Shown here one piece after another: positions 26,514-35,566 of a stretch of 64,000 nucleotides of DNA; the stretch's first letter is position 1, and the number at the start of each line of letters is the position of its first letter. This stretch comes from an uncultured Agromyces sp. GTDB lineage: Bacteria > Actinomycetota > Actinomycetes > Actinomycetales > Microbacteriaceae. The notes beneath the pieces were generated by a model. That model searched no databases and had not been told where the DNA came from. It was given only the letters and a program-made list of their open reading frames with translations. The stretch lies in contig CAJXGN010000007.1 in assembly GCA_913053875.1 (NCBI GenBank), positions 124,001 through 188,000 of the forward strand. Reading direction: 5' to 3'. Position numbers and translations under genes: made by a program.

Positions 26514-26873
26514 GTGACCGACACCCCGAATACCCCCGCGATCGGCCCGAACGACATCCTCCGCTTCTTCCTCGAGCTGTTCGCGTTCGTGTCGCTCGGC
26601 ATCTGGGGGTTCCTCGCCTGGCCGCTGCCGTGGCCGGGCGTGCTCATCGGCATCGGTGCCCCTGCGCTCGCCATCCTCGCCTGGGCGCTGTTCGTGTCGC
26701 CCAAGGCGGTGTTCCGAGTCGACGCGTTCGGTCGCGCGCTCGTCGAGCTCGCGGTCATGCTCTCGGCCGCCTTCGCGTGGTGGGGGCTCGGGCAGCCGAT
26801 CGTCGCAGTCCTGTTCACCGTCGTCGCGACCGTCAGCGGCATCCTGCACGGGCGCAGCCAGCTCCCCCGCTGA
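26514..26873 (+). CDS. YrdB/DUF2568 small membrane protein
   Basis: 119 aa with four hydrophobic segments: FFLELFAFVSLGIWGFLAW, VLIGIGAPALAILAWALFV, LVELAVMLSAAFAWWGL and PIVAVLFTVVATVSGILHG. The FFLELFAFVSLG start and FVSPKAVFRVD loop are typical of DUF2568 (YrdB-like) proteins. Function unknown. The GTG start at 26514 is set by the TAGAAT box. Confidence 0.8.
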   Translation: MTDTPNTPAIGPNDILRFFLELFAFVSLGIWGFLAWPLPWPGVLIGIGAPALAILAWALFVSPKAVFRVDAFGRALVELAVMLSAAFAWWGLGQPIVAVLFTVVATVSGILHGRSQLPR

Positions 26874-26937
26874 ACGTCGGGCGGCGCTGAGGGGGGGGCG
26901 GATGCCGCGGGGTAACCCGCGCGAAACGGCTGCGGCG

Positions 26938-26943
26938 TAGCAT
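26938..26943 (+). promoter_or_regulatory. -10 box of leaderless oxygenase gene
   Basis: TAGCAT ends 7 nt before the ATG at 26951. A GGAG ends only 2 nt before the ATG, too close to act as a ribosome site. Confidence 0.5.
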
Positions 26944-26950
26944 CCGGAGC

Positions 26951-28000
26951 ATGTCCTTCTCCGTTCCCGTGGTCGACATCACGCCCTACGTCGCCGGTGG
27001 CGACGACGCGGCCCGCGCCGAGGTGGCCCGCGCGGTCGACCGGGCATGCAGCGAGGTCGGGTTCATCCAGGTGCTCGGCCACGGCATTCCCGAGCCGGTC
27101 ACCGACGGCCTCGCGGGCGCGATGGACGAGTTCTTCGCGCTCGAGATGGACGCCAAGCGCGCCTACCGCACGCCCGCCGGCATCAACCGCGGGTACGCGC
27201 CGCCCAAGACCGAGTCGCTGAGCCTCAGCCTCGGCGTCGAGAGCGCGAACCGCATGAACGACTTCTTCGAGGCGTTCAACGTGGGGCTCGCGGCGAGCGA
27301 CTTCCCGGGCGTCGCGGTCGACCCGGTGCACTACGCCGAGAACACCTGGCCCGACGCGGACACCCCGGGATTCCGCGGCCCGGTCGAGGCGTACTTCGCC
27401 GAGGCGGGCCGGGTCGCGCGCACCATGACCCGCACCTTCGCCGACGCGCTCGGCGTCGACCACGAGGTGTTCGCCACCCGCACCGACCACTCGCTCGACG
27501 TGCTGCGCATGAACAACTACGCGCTGCCGGCGGGCACCGACGTGCGCCTCGACGGCGACCTCACCGGCATGGGCGAACACACCGACTACGGCATCGTGAC
27601 CGTGCTCTGGGCCGACCGGGTGCGCGGCCTGCAGGTGCTCGGTGCCGACGGGGGATGGCACGACGTCTCGCCCGACCCCGGGGCGCTGCTCATCAACCTC
27701 GGCGACCTCACCGCCCGCTGGACCAACGAGCGCTGGATGTCGACGCTGCACCGCGTGAAGCCGCCGATCGTGGGCGGCACGATCGAGCGCCGGCGCAGCG
27801 CCGCGTACTTCCACGACGGCAACGCCGACGCGCTGATCGAGGCGATCCCGACGACCGTGCCCGCGGGCGAGGAGCCGCTCTACCCGCCGATCACCGTCGG
27901 CGAGCACATCGCCGCGAAGCTCGCCGGTTCGCGCGAGGGGCGGCGGAACACCGCGGGCCGCGAGACGGCCCGGGTGCTCGCCGCCCGCGGCGACGCCTGA
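26951..28000 (+). CDS. Isopenicillin N synthase-like 2OG-Fe(II) oxygenase
   Basis: 349 aa. N-terminal DIOX_N domain (VPVVDITPYVAGGDD, then GFIQVLGHGIPEP) and C-terminal 2OG-Fe(II) dioxygenase domain. The iron ligands are seen in MGEHTDYGIVTVLW (His-x-Asp) and STLHRVKPP (distal His). The Arg that binds 2-oxoglutarate is in ERRRSAAYFHDG. The family spans gibberellin-type oxidases, flavone synthases and antibiotic enzymes; no biosynthetic partner lies nearby, so the substrate is unknown. It converges with the next gene at 4 bp. Confidence 0.9.
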   Translation: MSFSVPVVDITPYVAGGDDAARAEVARAVDRACSEVGFIQVLGHGIPEPVTDGLAGAMDEFFALEMDAKRAYRTPAGINRGYAPPKTESLSLSLGVESANRMNDFFEAFNVGLAASDFPGVAVDPVHYAENTWPDADTPGFRGPVEAYFAEAGRVARTMTRTFADALGVDHEVFATRTDHSLDVLRMNNYALPAGTDVRLDGDLTGMGEHTDYGIVTVLWADRVRGLQVLGADGGWHDVSPDPGALLINLGDLTARWTNERWMSTLHRVKPPIVGGTIERRRSAAYFHDGNADALIEAIPTTVPAGEEPLYPPITVGEHIAAKLAGSREGRRNTAGRETARVLAARGDA

Positions 28001-28004
28001 GGGG

Positions 28005-29090
28005 CTACGCCCGGACCGGCTCCGGTGCCGGCTCGCTCGCCGGGTCGTCCTCGTGTGCTGCCTCGGCGTCGGGCTCGGCGCCGCCCGCGGTGCGGAAGTG
28101 GCCGATCACCGACAGCGCGAGGCCCACGACGGCCCAGCCCGTGAGCACGAGCAGCGGGAAGGTCGCGTCGGCGCTCGGGAAGTAGTTCACGTCGCGCAGC
28201 AATGTCGCGCCCGCCCCCGGCGGGAACCACTGGCCGACCTCGCCCCACGGCGCCGGCAGGAACTCCTTCGGCACGGCCGCCGACGAGATCGGGTTCGCGA
28301 CGAGGATCATCGTCAGCGCGCCGAGGCCGAGCCCGGCCCGGCCGAGCAGCGCCGCCATGCCCGTGATGAACGCGGAGATCGCCAGCAGCGTGAGCGCGAT
28401 CGCGCCCACGTTCAGCCAGTAGTCGCCGGGCAACGAGCCGAACCAGCCACCGAGGATGCCGGCGAGCGCGAGGCCCGCCCCGGCCGAGTAGACGACGACC
28501 GCGAGGATGCGTCGCATCGCGCCGATCACCACGAAGGCGATCGCGATGCCGCCGGCCATGCCGCCGAGCACGAGGGGGAACATCGCGCTCGCGAGCCCCG
28601 TGCCGCGCGGGTCGGTGTCGGCGAGCGGCACCACGTCGGTGACCGCCACCTCGATCGTCGGCACGGTGTCGAGGCCCTGCGCCTGCGCCGCCGCGGCGGC
28701 CTGGGCGTTCGCGGCCTGCTGGAGCTGGGCGGCGGCGCCGCCGAGCAGCTGGGCGACCGCCGCGCTGGCGGCCGACGAGGTGAGCACCTCCGGCTGCTGG
28801 CCGAGGATGATCGCTCCGTAGACCTCGCGTGTCTCGATGGCCTCGACGGCCTCGTCGCGGTCGGCGACCTCGGTGAAGGCGATGGCGCCCGGCTGCGCCT
28901 CGTCGAGGCCCGCCGCGATCTGGTCGACGGCCTCTGCGGGCCCGGCGATGGCGACGGGCAGGTCGCGCGGCTCGGAGGTGATCGAGGGCCACGAGAACGC
29001 GAGCACGATCACCCCCACGACCGCGACGAGCGCCACCGAGAGCGCGAGCACGCGCGCGATCGGCGTGTGCGGGGTTCGGGTGTCGGACAT
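28005..29090 (-). CDS. ABC-2/YhgE-like membrane protein under TetR control
   Basis: 361 aa. One N-terminal hydrophobic segment (VLALSVALVAVVGVIVLAFSWP) is followed by an extracytoplasmic region of about 130 residues rich in Ala/Gln (AAQLQQAANAQAAAAAQAQG, likely coiled coil). Five or six membrane segments follow and end in a Pro/Glu-rich tail. This topology is that of YhgE/Pip, DUF3533 and related ABC-2-type permease-like proteins. No ATPase is adjacent. The ATG at 29090 has AGGAGGAG closely upstream. It is divergent from tetR with two inverted repeats between them, so it is the likely regulated target. Substrate unknown. Confidence 0.75.
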   Translation of the reverse strand: MSDTRTPHTPIARVLALSVALVAVVGVIVLAFSWPSITSEPRDLPVAIAGPAEAVDQIAAGLDEAQPGAIAFTEVADRDEAVEAIETREVYGAIILGQQPEVLTSSAASAAVAQLLGGAAAQLQQAANAQAAAAAQAQGLDTVPTIEVAVTDVVPLADTDPRGTGLASAMFPLVLGGMAGGIAIAFVVIGAMRRILAVVVYSAGAGLALAGILGGWFGSLPGDYWLNVGAIALTLLAISAFITGMAALLGRAGLGLGALTMILVANPISSAAVPKEFLPAPWGEVGQWFPPGAGATLLRDVNYFPSADATFPLLVLTGWAVVGLALSVIGHFRTAGGAEPDAEAAHEDDPASEPAPEPVRA

Positions 29091-29107
29091 GACTCCTCCT
29101 GTGCTAA

Positions 29108-29121
29108 AACGAATGTTCGTT
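29108..29121. promoter_or_regulatory. Inverted repeat, candidate TetR operator 1
   Basis: AACGAA-TG-TTCGTT, perfect 6-bp arms with a 2-bp spacer. It sits 17 bp upstream of the membrane protein start, between its ribosome site and an A/T-rich TTATTATCG (29124-29132), so binding would block that promoter. Confidence 0.6.
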
Positions 29122-29157
29122 CTTTATTATCGTGCGCGAACCGCCTACGCTTGTCAA

Positions 29158-29169
29158 GAACGGGCGTTC
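29158..29169. promoter_or_regulatory. Inverted repeat, candidate TetR operator 2
   Basis: GAACG-GG-CGTTC, perfect 5-bp arms, directly after TTGTCA (29151-29156) and 35 bp before the tetR start. It shares the AACG/CGTT ends with operator 1 but has a shorter spacer. Autoregulation of tetR is the likely purpose. Confidence 0.5.
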
Positions 29170-29204
29170 GGTTTGGCGTCCGTTCATCCGACGCAGGGGG
29201 AACG

Positions 29205-29798
29205 ATGCCCAAGGTCACCGAGGCGTACCGCGAGGCCCGGCGCGACGAGATCGCCGCCGCGGCGCTCCGCTGCTTCGCCCGCAAGGGGTACGGCGGCACC
29301 TCGATGGCCGACATCATCGCCGAGTCGGGGCTCTCGGCCGGCGCCATCTACGGGCACTACGCCGGCAAGCGCGAGCTCTTCCACGCGGTGACCGAGCGCG
29401 TACTCTCCGCACGCCGCGACGACCTCGCACGCGCCGAGGAGGGCGGGCGCGTCCTCTCCCCCGGCGAGACCATGGCCACCCTCCTCCGGGGAATGATCTC
29501 CGAGCCGTTCGCACCGCAGGTCATGGTGCAGATGTGGTCGGAGGCGGCGATCGACGACGAGCTGCGCTCGGTGGTCGGCGGCATCCTCGCCCTCGTGCGC
29601 ACGACCGTGCGCGAGCACATCGCCGCGTGGGTGGCCGCCGATCCGAGCCGTGGAGGCGACGACCCGGAGGGCTACATCGACGCGCTCACGCCCATCGCCA
29701 TGGGACTCGCCCCCGGATTCATGATCCAGCGCGCGCTCAGCGACGGGTTCGACGAGGAGGCGTACCTGGCGATGCTGCCCGAGGCGCTGCCGCACTGA
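29205..29798 (+). CDS. TetR/AcrR-family transcriptional regulator
   Basis: 197 aa. The N-terminal helix-turn-helix domain reads RDEIAAAALRCFARKGYGGTSM and ADIIAESGLSAGAIYGHYAGKRELF, close to the TetR consensus. The C-terminal ligand domain (about 130 residues) is variable. The ATG at 29205 has a GGGGGAA ribosome site at 4-5 nt. It is divergent from the membrane protein and converges on the ABC-2 exporter. It probably represses the former; the ligand is unknown. Confidence 0.92.
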   Translation: MPKVTEAYREARRDEIAAAALRCFARKGYGGTSMADIIAESGLSAGAIYGHYAGKRELFHAVTERVLSARRDDLARAEEGGRVLSPGETMATLLRGMISEPFAPQVMVQMWSEAAIDDELRSVVGGILALVRTTVREHIAAWVAADPSRGGDDPEGYIDALTPIAMGLAPGFMIQRALSDGFDEEAYLAMLPEALPH

Positions 29799-29835
29799 AC
29801 CCGGCGGCCCCGGGGCATCCGCTCGCCCGCCCGCG

Positions 29836-31431
29836 CTACTGCGTGGCGAGGTCGCGGCGCCGGAACCCGGCGAAGCCGACCATGAGGAAGAACAGCGTCA
29901 CGAGGCTGATCCAGACGAGCCCCCACCAGTCCGCGTCGGCGCTGGTGACGTTGGGCACGTGCCAGTACGGGCTGATCGCGAGCACCCAGTCCCACAGGTT
30001 GAACGTGGGACCGAGGATCGTCAGCGCGAACGAGACGAGCACGCCGGCCCACGCCGCCAGGGCGACGTGCGGCCTCGCGCCGACCACCGCGACCGAGAGC
30101 GCGACGACGGTCCACACCGCGGGCACGGTCGCGGCAGCCTGCAGCAGCACGTCGCCGAAGGTCACGCCGACATCGGCAGCACCCGCGAGCGCCGCCATGA
30201 GCGTGCCGGCGACCAGCATGTACACGGCCGGGGCGCCGAGCGCGATGAGCACGTTGCTCGCGTAGTACCGGGGGCGGGCGGTCGCGGTGACGATGATCGG
30301 CTCGAGCCGATCGTCCAGCTCCTCCGCGCGCACCTTGAGCATGGTCTGCACGCCCGGGATCGACGCGATGATGCCCACGAGACTCAGGATGGTGACCAGG
30401 AACGCGCTGACGAGCTCGGCGTCGGTGACCGCACCCGCGGCGAGCATCTGCTGGAGCGCCGCGTCGCCGCCGAGGATGTCGGTGACCGAGGTGGCGAGGT
30501 ACCCGAACACGAGCCCGAGCGCGATGAACGCGATCGTCCAGCTGAGCATCGGGCCGCGGTTGAGCCGCAGCGCCAGCCGCCAGGTCGAGCGGTCCCGCCC
30601 GCGTGCGGGACCCGGACGCGGCGCGATGGCGCCCGCGCCGAACTCGCGACGCGCCTGCAGCACGAACGCGACGACCAGCAGCGCGACGGTCAGCGCCACG
30701 GCCGCCAGCAGCGGCCACCAGTCGTCGTCCACGGCCGGCTTCGTCTCGGTCATCCACCCGAGCGGGTTGATCCAGATCACCCAGTCCGGTGCGTCGAGCG
30801 CATAGGTCACGCCCCGGGCGATGAAGAGCACGCCGAGGGTCGCGACCGCGAGCGAGTTCGCGGTGCGCGCGTCGGAGCCCAGCTGCGCGGTGACCGCGGC
30901 GACACCCGTGAACATCCAGGCGGTCGCCGTCATCGTCGCCGCGAGCAGCATCGTCGCGTTCCAGCCGCCGCCGAACGCGACGGTGACCAGCCCGGTCACG
31001 AGGCCCAGCACGATCGCGAAGACGAGGCACATCCACACCGCGGCCATCAGGCGGGCCGCGCGGCCCATCACGCCCGACGCGAGCAGTTCCGCCTGCCCCG
31101 AGTCCTCCTGGGCACGGGTCGCGCGGGTGACGGCGAAGATGACGCCGAGCGCCGCGATGAGGCCGCCGAGCGCGAGCGAGCGCCACGCTGCGAAGCCGTC
31201 CGTCGTCGACAGGTCGAACGCCGGGCCGAAGATGATCGCCATGGCCGGATTCGAGCCGACCGCTGCGGCGAACGCGCTGCGGTCCTCGTCAGTGGGGAAG
31301 ATGAGCGGGTACAGCATCGACGACGACGCGAGCAGGGTCGTGAGCAGCGCCCACGGGGCGAGCAGCCGCCCGTCGTGCCGGACCTCGGCCTGCAGGAGGG
31401 GCGGCGTTCCGGTGATCGCGGTCCCGGCCAT
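29836..31431 (-). CDS. ABC-2-type exporter permease (polyketide antibiotic exporter type)
   Basis: 531 aa with 12 hydrophobic segments in two six-helix halves, the fused arrangement of actinobacterial antibiotic exporter permeases. TM1 region reads LLAPWALLTTLLASSSMLYPLIFP. A cytoplasmic loop LQARREFGAGAIAPRPGPARG separates the halves. The C-terminus is MVGFAGFRRRDLATQ, with the FxRRDL ending common to this family. The ATG at 31431 follows the ATPase stop by 1 bp, so the two are coupled. Substrate unknown; TetR lies downstream and convergent. Confidence 0.9.
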   Translation of the reverse strand: MAGTAITGTPPLLQAEVRHDGRLLAPWALLTTLLASSSMLYPLIFPTDEDRSAFAAAVGSNPAMAIIFGPAFDLSTTDGFAAWRSLALGGLIAALGVIFAVTRATRAQEDSGQAELLASGVMGRAARLMAAVWMCLVFAIVLGLVTGLVTVAFGGGWNATMLLAATMTATAWMFTGVAAVTAQLGSDARTANSLAVATLGVLFIARGVTYALDAPDWVIWINPLGWMTETKPAVDDDWWPLLAAVALTVALLVVAFVLQARREFGAGAIAPRPGPARGRDRSTWRLALRLNRGPMLSWTIAFIALGLVFGYLATSVTDILGGDAALQQMLAAGAVTDAELVSAFLVTILSLVGIIASIPGVQTMLKVRAEELDDRLEPIIVTATARPRYYASNVLIALGAPAVYMLVAGTLMAALAGAADVGVTFGDVLLQAAATVPAVWTVVALSVAVVGARPHVALAAWAGVLVSFALTILGPTFNLWDWVLAISPYWHVPNVTSADADWWGLVWISLVTLFFLMVGFAGFRRRDLATQ

Positions 31432-31432
31432 C

Positions 31433-32341
31433 TCAGGACGCCCGCTCGTCGGCGTCGGGCTCGTAGAGGCGCAGGAACAGCGACTCGAGCGACGGGGGCT
31501 CGACGGTGAGGGCGGTGATGCCGAACGGCGTGAGCTGCGCCATCGCGTCGCCCACCCGGGAGGCATCCACCGTCGCCGTCATGCGCAGGCCGTCGACGTG
31601 GATGTCCGACAGCTCCGCCAGCGCCGCATCCGGCACCGGCCGGGCGAACGTGGCGTGGATGGTGGTGCGAGAGCCCTGCTGCAGGTCGGCGAGCGTGCCG
31701 GTCTGCACGATCTCGCCCTGTCGGATGATCGACAGCCGGTCGGCCAGCGACTCGACCTCGGTCATGATGTGGCTCGAGAGCAGCACCGACGCGCCGCGTG
31801 CCTTGGCCTCGCCCACGACCTCCTGGAAGACGTTCTCCATGAGCGGGTCGAGGCCGCTCGTCGGCTCGTCGAGGATCAGCAGCTCGACGTCGGACGCCAG
31901 CGCCGCGACGATCGCGACCTTCTGCCGGTTGCCCTTCGAGTACTGCCGGCCGCGCTTGGTGGGGTCGAGCTCGAACCGCTCGATCAGTTCCGCCCGGCGG
32001 GCCTCATCGAGGCCGCCGCGCAGCGACCCCAGCAGGTCGATCGCCTCACCGCCCGTCATGCCCGGCCAGAGCGACACGTCGCCCGGCACGTAGGCGATGC
32101 GCCGGTGCAGGTCGACCACGTCGTGCCACGGGTCCATGCCGAGCACGGTCGCCGTACCGCCGTCGCCGCGGAGCAGGCCGAGCAGCACGCGGATCGTGGT
32201 CGACTTGCCCGCGCCGTTCGGGCCGAGAAAGCCGTGCACCTGCCCGCGCTCGACCACGAGGTCCACGCCCTTCAGCGCCTGGAAGCGCCCGTACGACTTC
32301 GTCAGTCCCTCGACTCGGATGACTGCATCGATCTCACCCAT
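31433..32341 (-). CDS. ABC transporter ATP-binding protein of ABC-2 exporter
   Basis: 302 aa. Walker A GPNGAGKSTT (residues about 43-52), signature-type YSKGNRQKVAI in place of LSGGQ, Walker B LLILDEPTSGLDP and switch His in SSHIMTEV. The SKGNRQKV variant is typical of drug-exporter ATPases of the DrrA/CcmA type. The C-terminal 80 residues form a DrrA-like regulatory tail. It forms an exporter with the permease just downstream. The start ATG at 32341 lies in MGEIDAVIRVEGLTKSYG. Confidence 0.92.
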   Translation of the reverse strand: MGEIDAVIRVEGLTKSYGRFQALKGVDLVVERGQVHGFLGPNGAGKSTTIRVLLGLLRGDGGTATVLGMDPWHDVVDLHRRIAYVPGDVSLWPGMTGGEAIDLLGSLRGGLDEARRAELIERFELDPTKRGRQYSKGNRQKVAIVAALASDVELLILDEPTSGLDPLMENVFQEVVGEAKARGASVLLSSHIMTEVESLADRLSIIRQGEIVQTGTLADLQQGSRTTIHATFARPVPDAALAELSDIHVDGLRMTATVDASRVGDAMAQLTPFGITALTVEPPSLESLFLRLYEPDADERAS

Positions 32342-32404
32342 GGGCGCATCCCCTCATCAGACGGTGACGGATGCCGCCAGCATATGGCGCGCGCGGGCAT
32401 CCGC

Positions 32405-33190
32405 TCAGACGCCCTGCCAGGCGGGCTTGTTCGCCCAGGCGTGCCGGTAGTACGACAGGTTCGCGAGCTTCGACGCCGCCGCCTCGTCGACGATCACGGT
32501 CGTGTGCGGATGCAGCTGGATGGCCGAGCCCGGCTGGCTCGATGTGACCGGACCCTCGACGGCCGCGGCGATCGCGTCGGCCTTCGCCTCGCCGAACGCC
32601 AGCAGCAGCAGGTGCCGCGCTCGCAGGATCGTGCCGAGGCCCTGCGTGATGCAGTGCATGGGCACGTCGTCGGGCGAGTCGAAGAAGCGCGCGTTGTCGG
32701 CGCGCGTCGGCTCGGTCAGCGTCTTCACGCGCGTGAGCGACGCGAACGACGAACCGGGCTCGTTGAAGCCGATGTGCCCGGTGCGGCCGATGCCGAGGAT
32801 CTGCACGTCGACGCCGCCCGCGGCCTCGATGGCCGCCTCGTAGTCGTCGCCGGCGGTCTCGATGCCGTCGGCCGACCCGTTCGGCACGTGGATGAGCTCG
32901 GGCGTGAGGCCGAGCGGCTCGACGACCTCGCGCGTGATGACCGCGCGATAGCTCTCCGGATGCCCCTCGGGCAGGCCGACGTACTCGTCCAGCGCGAAGC
33001 CGCGCACTCGCGACACGTCGACGCCGTCCGTCGCGATGCGCGCCGCCAGCGCGCGGTAGCTCGCCAGCGGCGTCGAGCCGGTCGCGAGCCCGAGCACCGC
33101 GTCGGCCTTCCGGGCGACGGTGCCGAGGATGGCGTCGGCGACGAGCGCCCCCGCCTCCTCCTCGGTGTCGACGATGACGATCTCAGCCAT
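32405..33190 (-). CDS. nagB: Glucosamine-6-phosphate deaminase
   Basis: 261 aa. Converts glucosamine-6-P to fructose-6-P and ammonia, linking amino sugars to glycolysis. Family blocks: VLGLATGSTPLASYRAL, GFALDEYVGLPEGHPESY (catalytic Asp) and ILGIGRTGHIGFNEPGSSF. TLTEPTRADNARFF is the segment for the allosteric and active-site residues. It is the last gene of the GlcNAc operon; its start overlaps the end of the ROK kinase gene by 8 bp. Confidence 0.97.
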   Translation of the reverse strand: MAEIVIVDTEEEAGALVADAILGTVARKADAVLGLATGSTPLASYRALAARIATDGVDVSRVRGFALDEYVGLPEGHPESYRAVITREVVEPLGLTPELIHVPNGSADGIETAGDDYEAAIEAAGGVDVQILGIGRTGHIGFNEPGSSFASLTRVKTLTEPTRADNARFFDSPDDVPMHCITQGLGTILRARHLLLLAFGEAKADAIAAAVEGPVTSSQPGSAIQLHPHTTVIVDEAAASKLANLSYYRHAWANKPAWQGV

Positions 33191-34103
33191 GTGCTGCCTC
33201 TCCGACGAGTGCGGCGCCGACGGCGGCCGCGGGGAATCCGAACGGAATGACCTGCACGCGGTCCTGCAGGTCCAGGGATGCGAGGAACGGCGAGGACGCC
33301 GCCCACTGCGAGAGTATCCCGCGCACGCCGACCAGCAGCCGGTCGCCGAGGGCGCTCAGCCCGCCGCCGATCACGACCGTGTCCATGTCCGACGTGAGCA
33401 CGAGGATGCGCACTGCCGACGCGACGCCGGCGAGGAACGTGTCGCGCGCGGCGATCGCCCGCGCGTCGCCGCGCTCGGCCGCGTCGAACAGGTCGGGCGC
33501 CGGGTGCGGCGAATCGGTCGGCCACAGGCGGGCGACCGCGGAGCCGGACGCGACCGTCTCGAGGCATCCGCGCTGCCCGCAGGCGCACGGCTCCCCCGCC
33601 GGGTCGACCGGGATGTGCCCGATCTCGCCCGCGACGCCGTGTCCGCCGCGCAGCAGCCGGCCGTCGAGCACGAGGCCCGCCGCGAGCCCGGTGCCGAGGT
33701 TCAGGTAGGCCATCGACCGCGCGCGCAGCCCGTCGGCGACGCCGAGCAGGTGGTGCGCCCCGAGGGCGGCCGCCTTCACGTCGTTCTCGACCCGCACCCG
33801 CACGCGGAACTCGTCGGCGAGCCGCGGGCCGAGGTCGAGCCCCTCGAGGCCGAGGTTCACGGCGTGCGCCACCCGGCCGCTGCCGTTGTCGACCGCACCG
33901 GGGATGCCGATGCCGATCGACTCGAACCCGCCGATGCCGGCGCCCGTGAGCTCCCCCATGCGCCGCACCGTACGCACCGCGGTCTCCACGACCGCGTCCG
34001 CGCCGAAGCCCGTGGGCATGCGCACCTGGTCGCTGAGCTCGCCGTCCGCGCCGATCGCGACGGCGGCGGTCTTCGTGCCGCCGATGTCGATGCCGAGCCT
34101 CAT
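33183..34103 (-). CDS. ROK-family sugar kinase, probable N-acetylglucosamine kinase
   Basis: 306 aa. ATP loop GIDIGGTKTAAVAIG at the start and the catalytic Asp in VENDVKAAALG. The ROK zinc motif is VAGEIGHIPVD...CACGQRGCLE (His plus three Cys). GHIPVDPAGEPCACGQ contains the conserved Glu-Ile-Gly-His block. ROK kinases include GlcNAc, glucose and fructose kinases; the neighbours nagB and GH3 NagZ favour GlcNAc. Its ATG overlaps the NagZ stop (ATGA), so translation is coupled. Confidence 0.9.
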   Translation of the reverse strand: MRLGIDIGGTKTAAVAIGADGELSDQVRMPTGFGADAVVETAVRTVRRMGELTGAGIGGFESIGIGIPGAVDNGSGRVAHAVNLGLEGLDLGPRLADEFRVRVRVENDVKAAALGAHHLLGVADGLRARSMAYLNLGTGLAAGLVLDGRLLRGGHGVAGEIGHIPVDPAGEPCACGQRGCLETVASGSAVARLWPTDSPHPAPDLFDAAERGDARAIAARDTFLAGVASAVRILVLTSDMDTVVIGGGLSALGDRLLVGVRGILSQWAASSPFLASLDLQDRVQVIPFGFPAAAVGAALVGEAAHG

Positions 34104-35566
34104 GCGGCCGCCACCGGGTCGGGAGCCAGGCCGTCGAGCGCCACGAGCAGCGCGTCGCCCACGAGGCGCGAGGCGCCGAACGTCGCGAGGTCGGCGTAGG
34201 CGCGGTCGGCGCCCGGCCAGCCCATCTCGACCACGGTCACGTCGTCGCGCGCCGCGCGCAGCGCGTCGACGGCGGCGCGGGCGAAGGCGTGGCGGTGCAC
34301 GTCGCGGCCGATGACGAGGACGGGGCCGGGCAGGGCGGATGCCTCGAGCGACGCATCCCCCGGGCGCACCACGACCGCGTCGGGCGAGTCGATGCCCCAC
34401 GGGGCGACGCCGATGGCGATGTTCGCCTCGGACTCGAGGCGAACCAGGGTCGCGGGCGCCCCCTGCGCGAGACGCTCGCGCGCGGCATCCGTCACCTCGA
34501 AGGAGGCGGCGATGCGGCGCAGCTCGGCGTCGCGGTCGGTCGACGCGGCAGGCGCCTCGACCGGGCGTGCGGCCTCCGCGAGTGCGCGCACGCGCCCCGC
34601 TGCATCCGTCACCCGCTCCTCGGGGAGGCGACCGTCGGCGACCGCGGCCAGCACCGCCTGGACGATCTCGTCGAGCAGCGCCTCCGTCGTGTCGGTGCCG
34701 ATGCAGAGCAGGTCGCAGCCGGCGGCGAGGGCGCGCACGGCCGCCTCGGGGATGCCGTGCACGCCGCTCGCCCCGTGCATGTCGAGCGCGTCGCTCACGA
34801 CGACGCCCTCGAACCCCAGCTCCGCGCGGAGCAGGCGAACAACGCGCGGAGACAGGGTGGCGGGATGGTCCGCATCGAGCTGCGGCAGCAGGATGTGGCT
34901 GGTCATGACGGTGCGCGCACCGGCCGCGATCGCGGCGCGGAACGGCACGAGCTCGCGGGTCGCCAGCTCGTCGGCCGAGCGGTCGACGACCGGCAGCGAC
35001 ACGTGCGAGTCGGCGTCGGTGTCGCCGTGGCCCGGGAAGTGCTTCGCGCTTGCAGCCACGCCCGTCGACTGGAGGCCCCTGGTCCACGCGGCCGAGTGGC
35101 GCGCGACCAGCCCCGGGTCGGTTCCGAAGCTGCGCGTGCCGATGACCGGGTTGTCGGGGTTGGAGTTCACGTCGACGTCGGGCGCGAACGCGAGGGTGCA
35201 TCCGCTCGCCCGCAGCGCCTCGCCGACCCGGCGGCCGATCTCCTCGGTGTACGCCACGTCGTCGATGCGACCCAGCACCGCGTTGCCCGGGTAGGGCGCG
35301 CCGACGTCGTAGAACAGGCGCGTGACGTCGCCGCCCTCCTCGTCGATCGCGATCACCGCATGCGGGTTGGCGTCCGTGATCCGGGCGTTCAGCGCCGCGA
35401 GCTGCTCGGGCGAGGCGATGTTCGGGCCGAACACGCAGACCCCGCCGAGTCCGGCCGCGAGCCGGTCGCGCACCCACCCGGGCAGCTCCGTGCCGGCGAA
35501 TCCGGGCAGGAGCGTCGTGAGGGCGTCGCGCGACAGGTCGGCGGCACCCGGGTTCGCGACGGTCAT
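34100..35566 (-). CDS. Beta-N-acetylhexosaminidase, glycoside hydrolase family 3 (NagZ-type)
   Basis: 488 aa. The GH3 N-terminal barrel has VIAIDEEGGDVTRLF and VIGTRSFGTDPGLVARH. The NagZ catalytic loop ASAKHFPGHGDTDADSH carries the His-Asp dyad. VVSDALDMHGAS has the nucleophile Asp. A C-terminal domain of about 150 residues follows, longer than in enteric NagZ (about 340 aa) and typical of Gram-positive enzymes. No signal peptide is visible, so it probably acts on imported chitobiose or muropeptides. It overlaps neighbours on both sides by ATGA, deep within the operon. Confidence 0.93.
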   Translation of the reverse strand: MTVANPGAADLSRDALTTLLPGFAGTELPGWVRDRLAAGLGGVCVFGPNIASPEQLAALNARITDANPHAVIAIDEEGGDVTRLFYDVGAPYPGNAVLGRIDDVAYTEEIGRRVGEALRASGCTLAFAPDVDVNSNPDNPVIGTRSFGTDPGLVARHSAAWTRGLQSTGVAASAKHFPGHGDTDADSHVSLPVVDRSADELATRELVPFRAAIAAGARTVMTSHILLPQLDADHPATLSPRVVRLLRAELGFEGVVVSDALDMHGASGVHGIPEAAVRALAAGCDLLCIGTDTTEALLDEIVQAVLAAVADGRLPEERVTDAAGRVRALAEAARPVEAPAASTDRDAELRRIAASFEVTDAARERLAQGAPATLVRLESEANIAIGVAPWGIDSPDAVVVRPGDASLEASALPGPVLVIGRDVHRHAFARAAVDALRAARDDVTVVEMGWPGADRAYADLATFGASRLVGDALLVALDGLAPDPVAAA

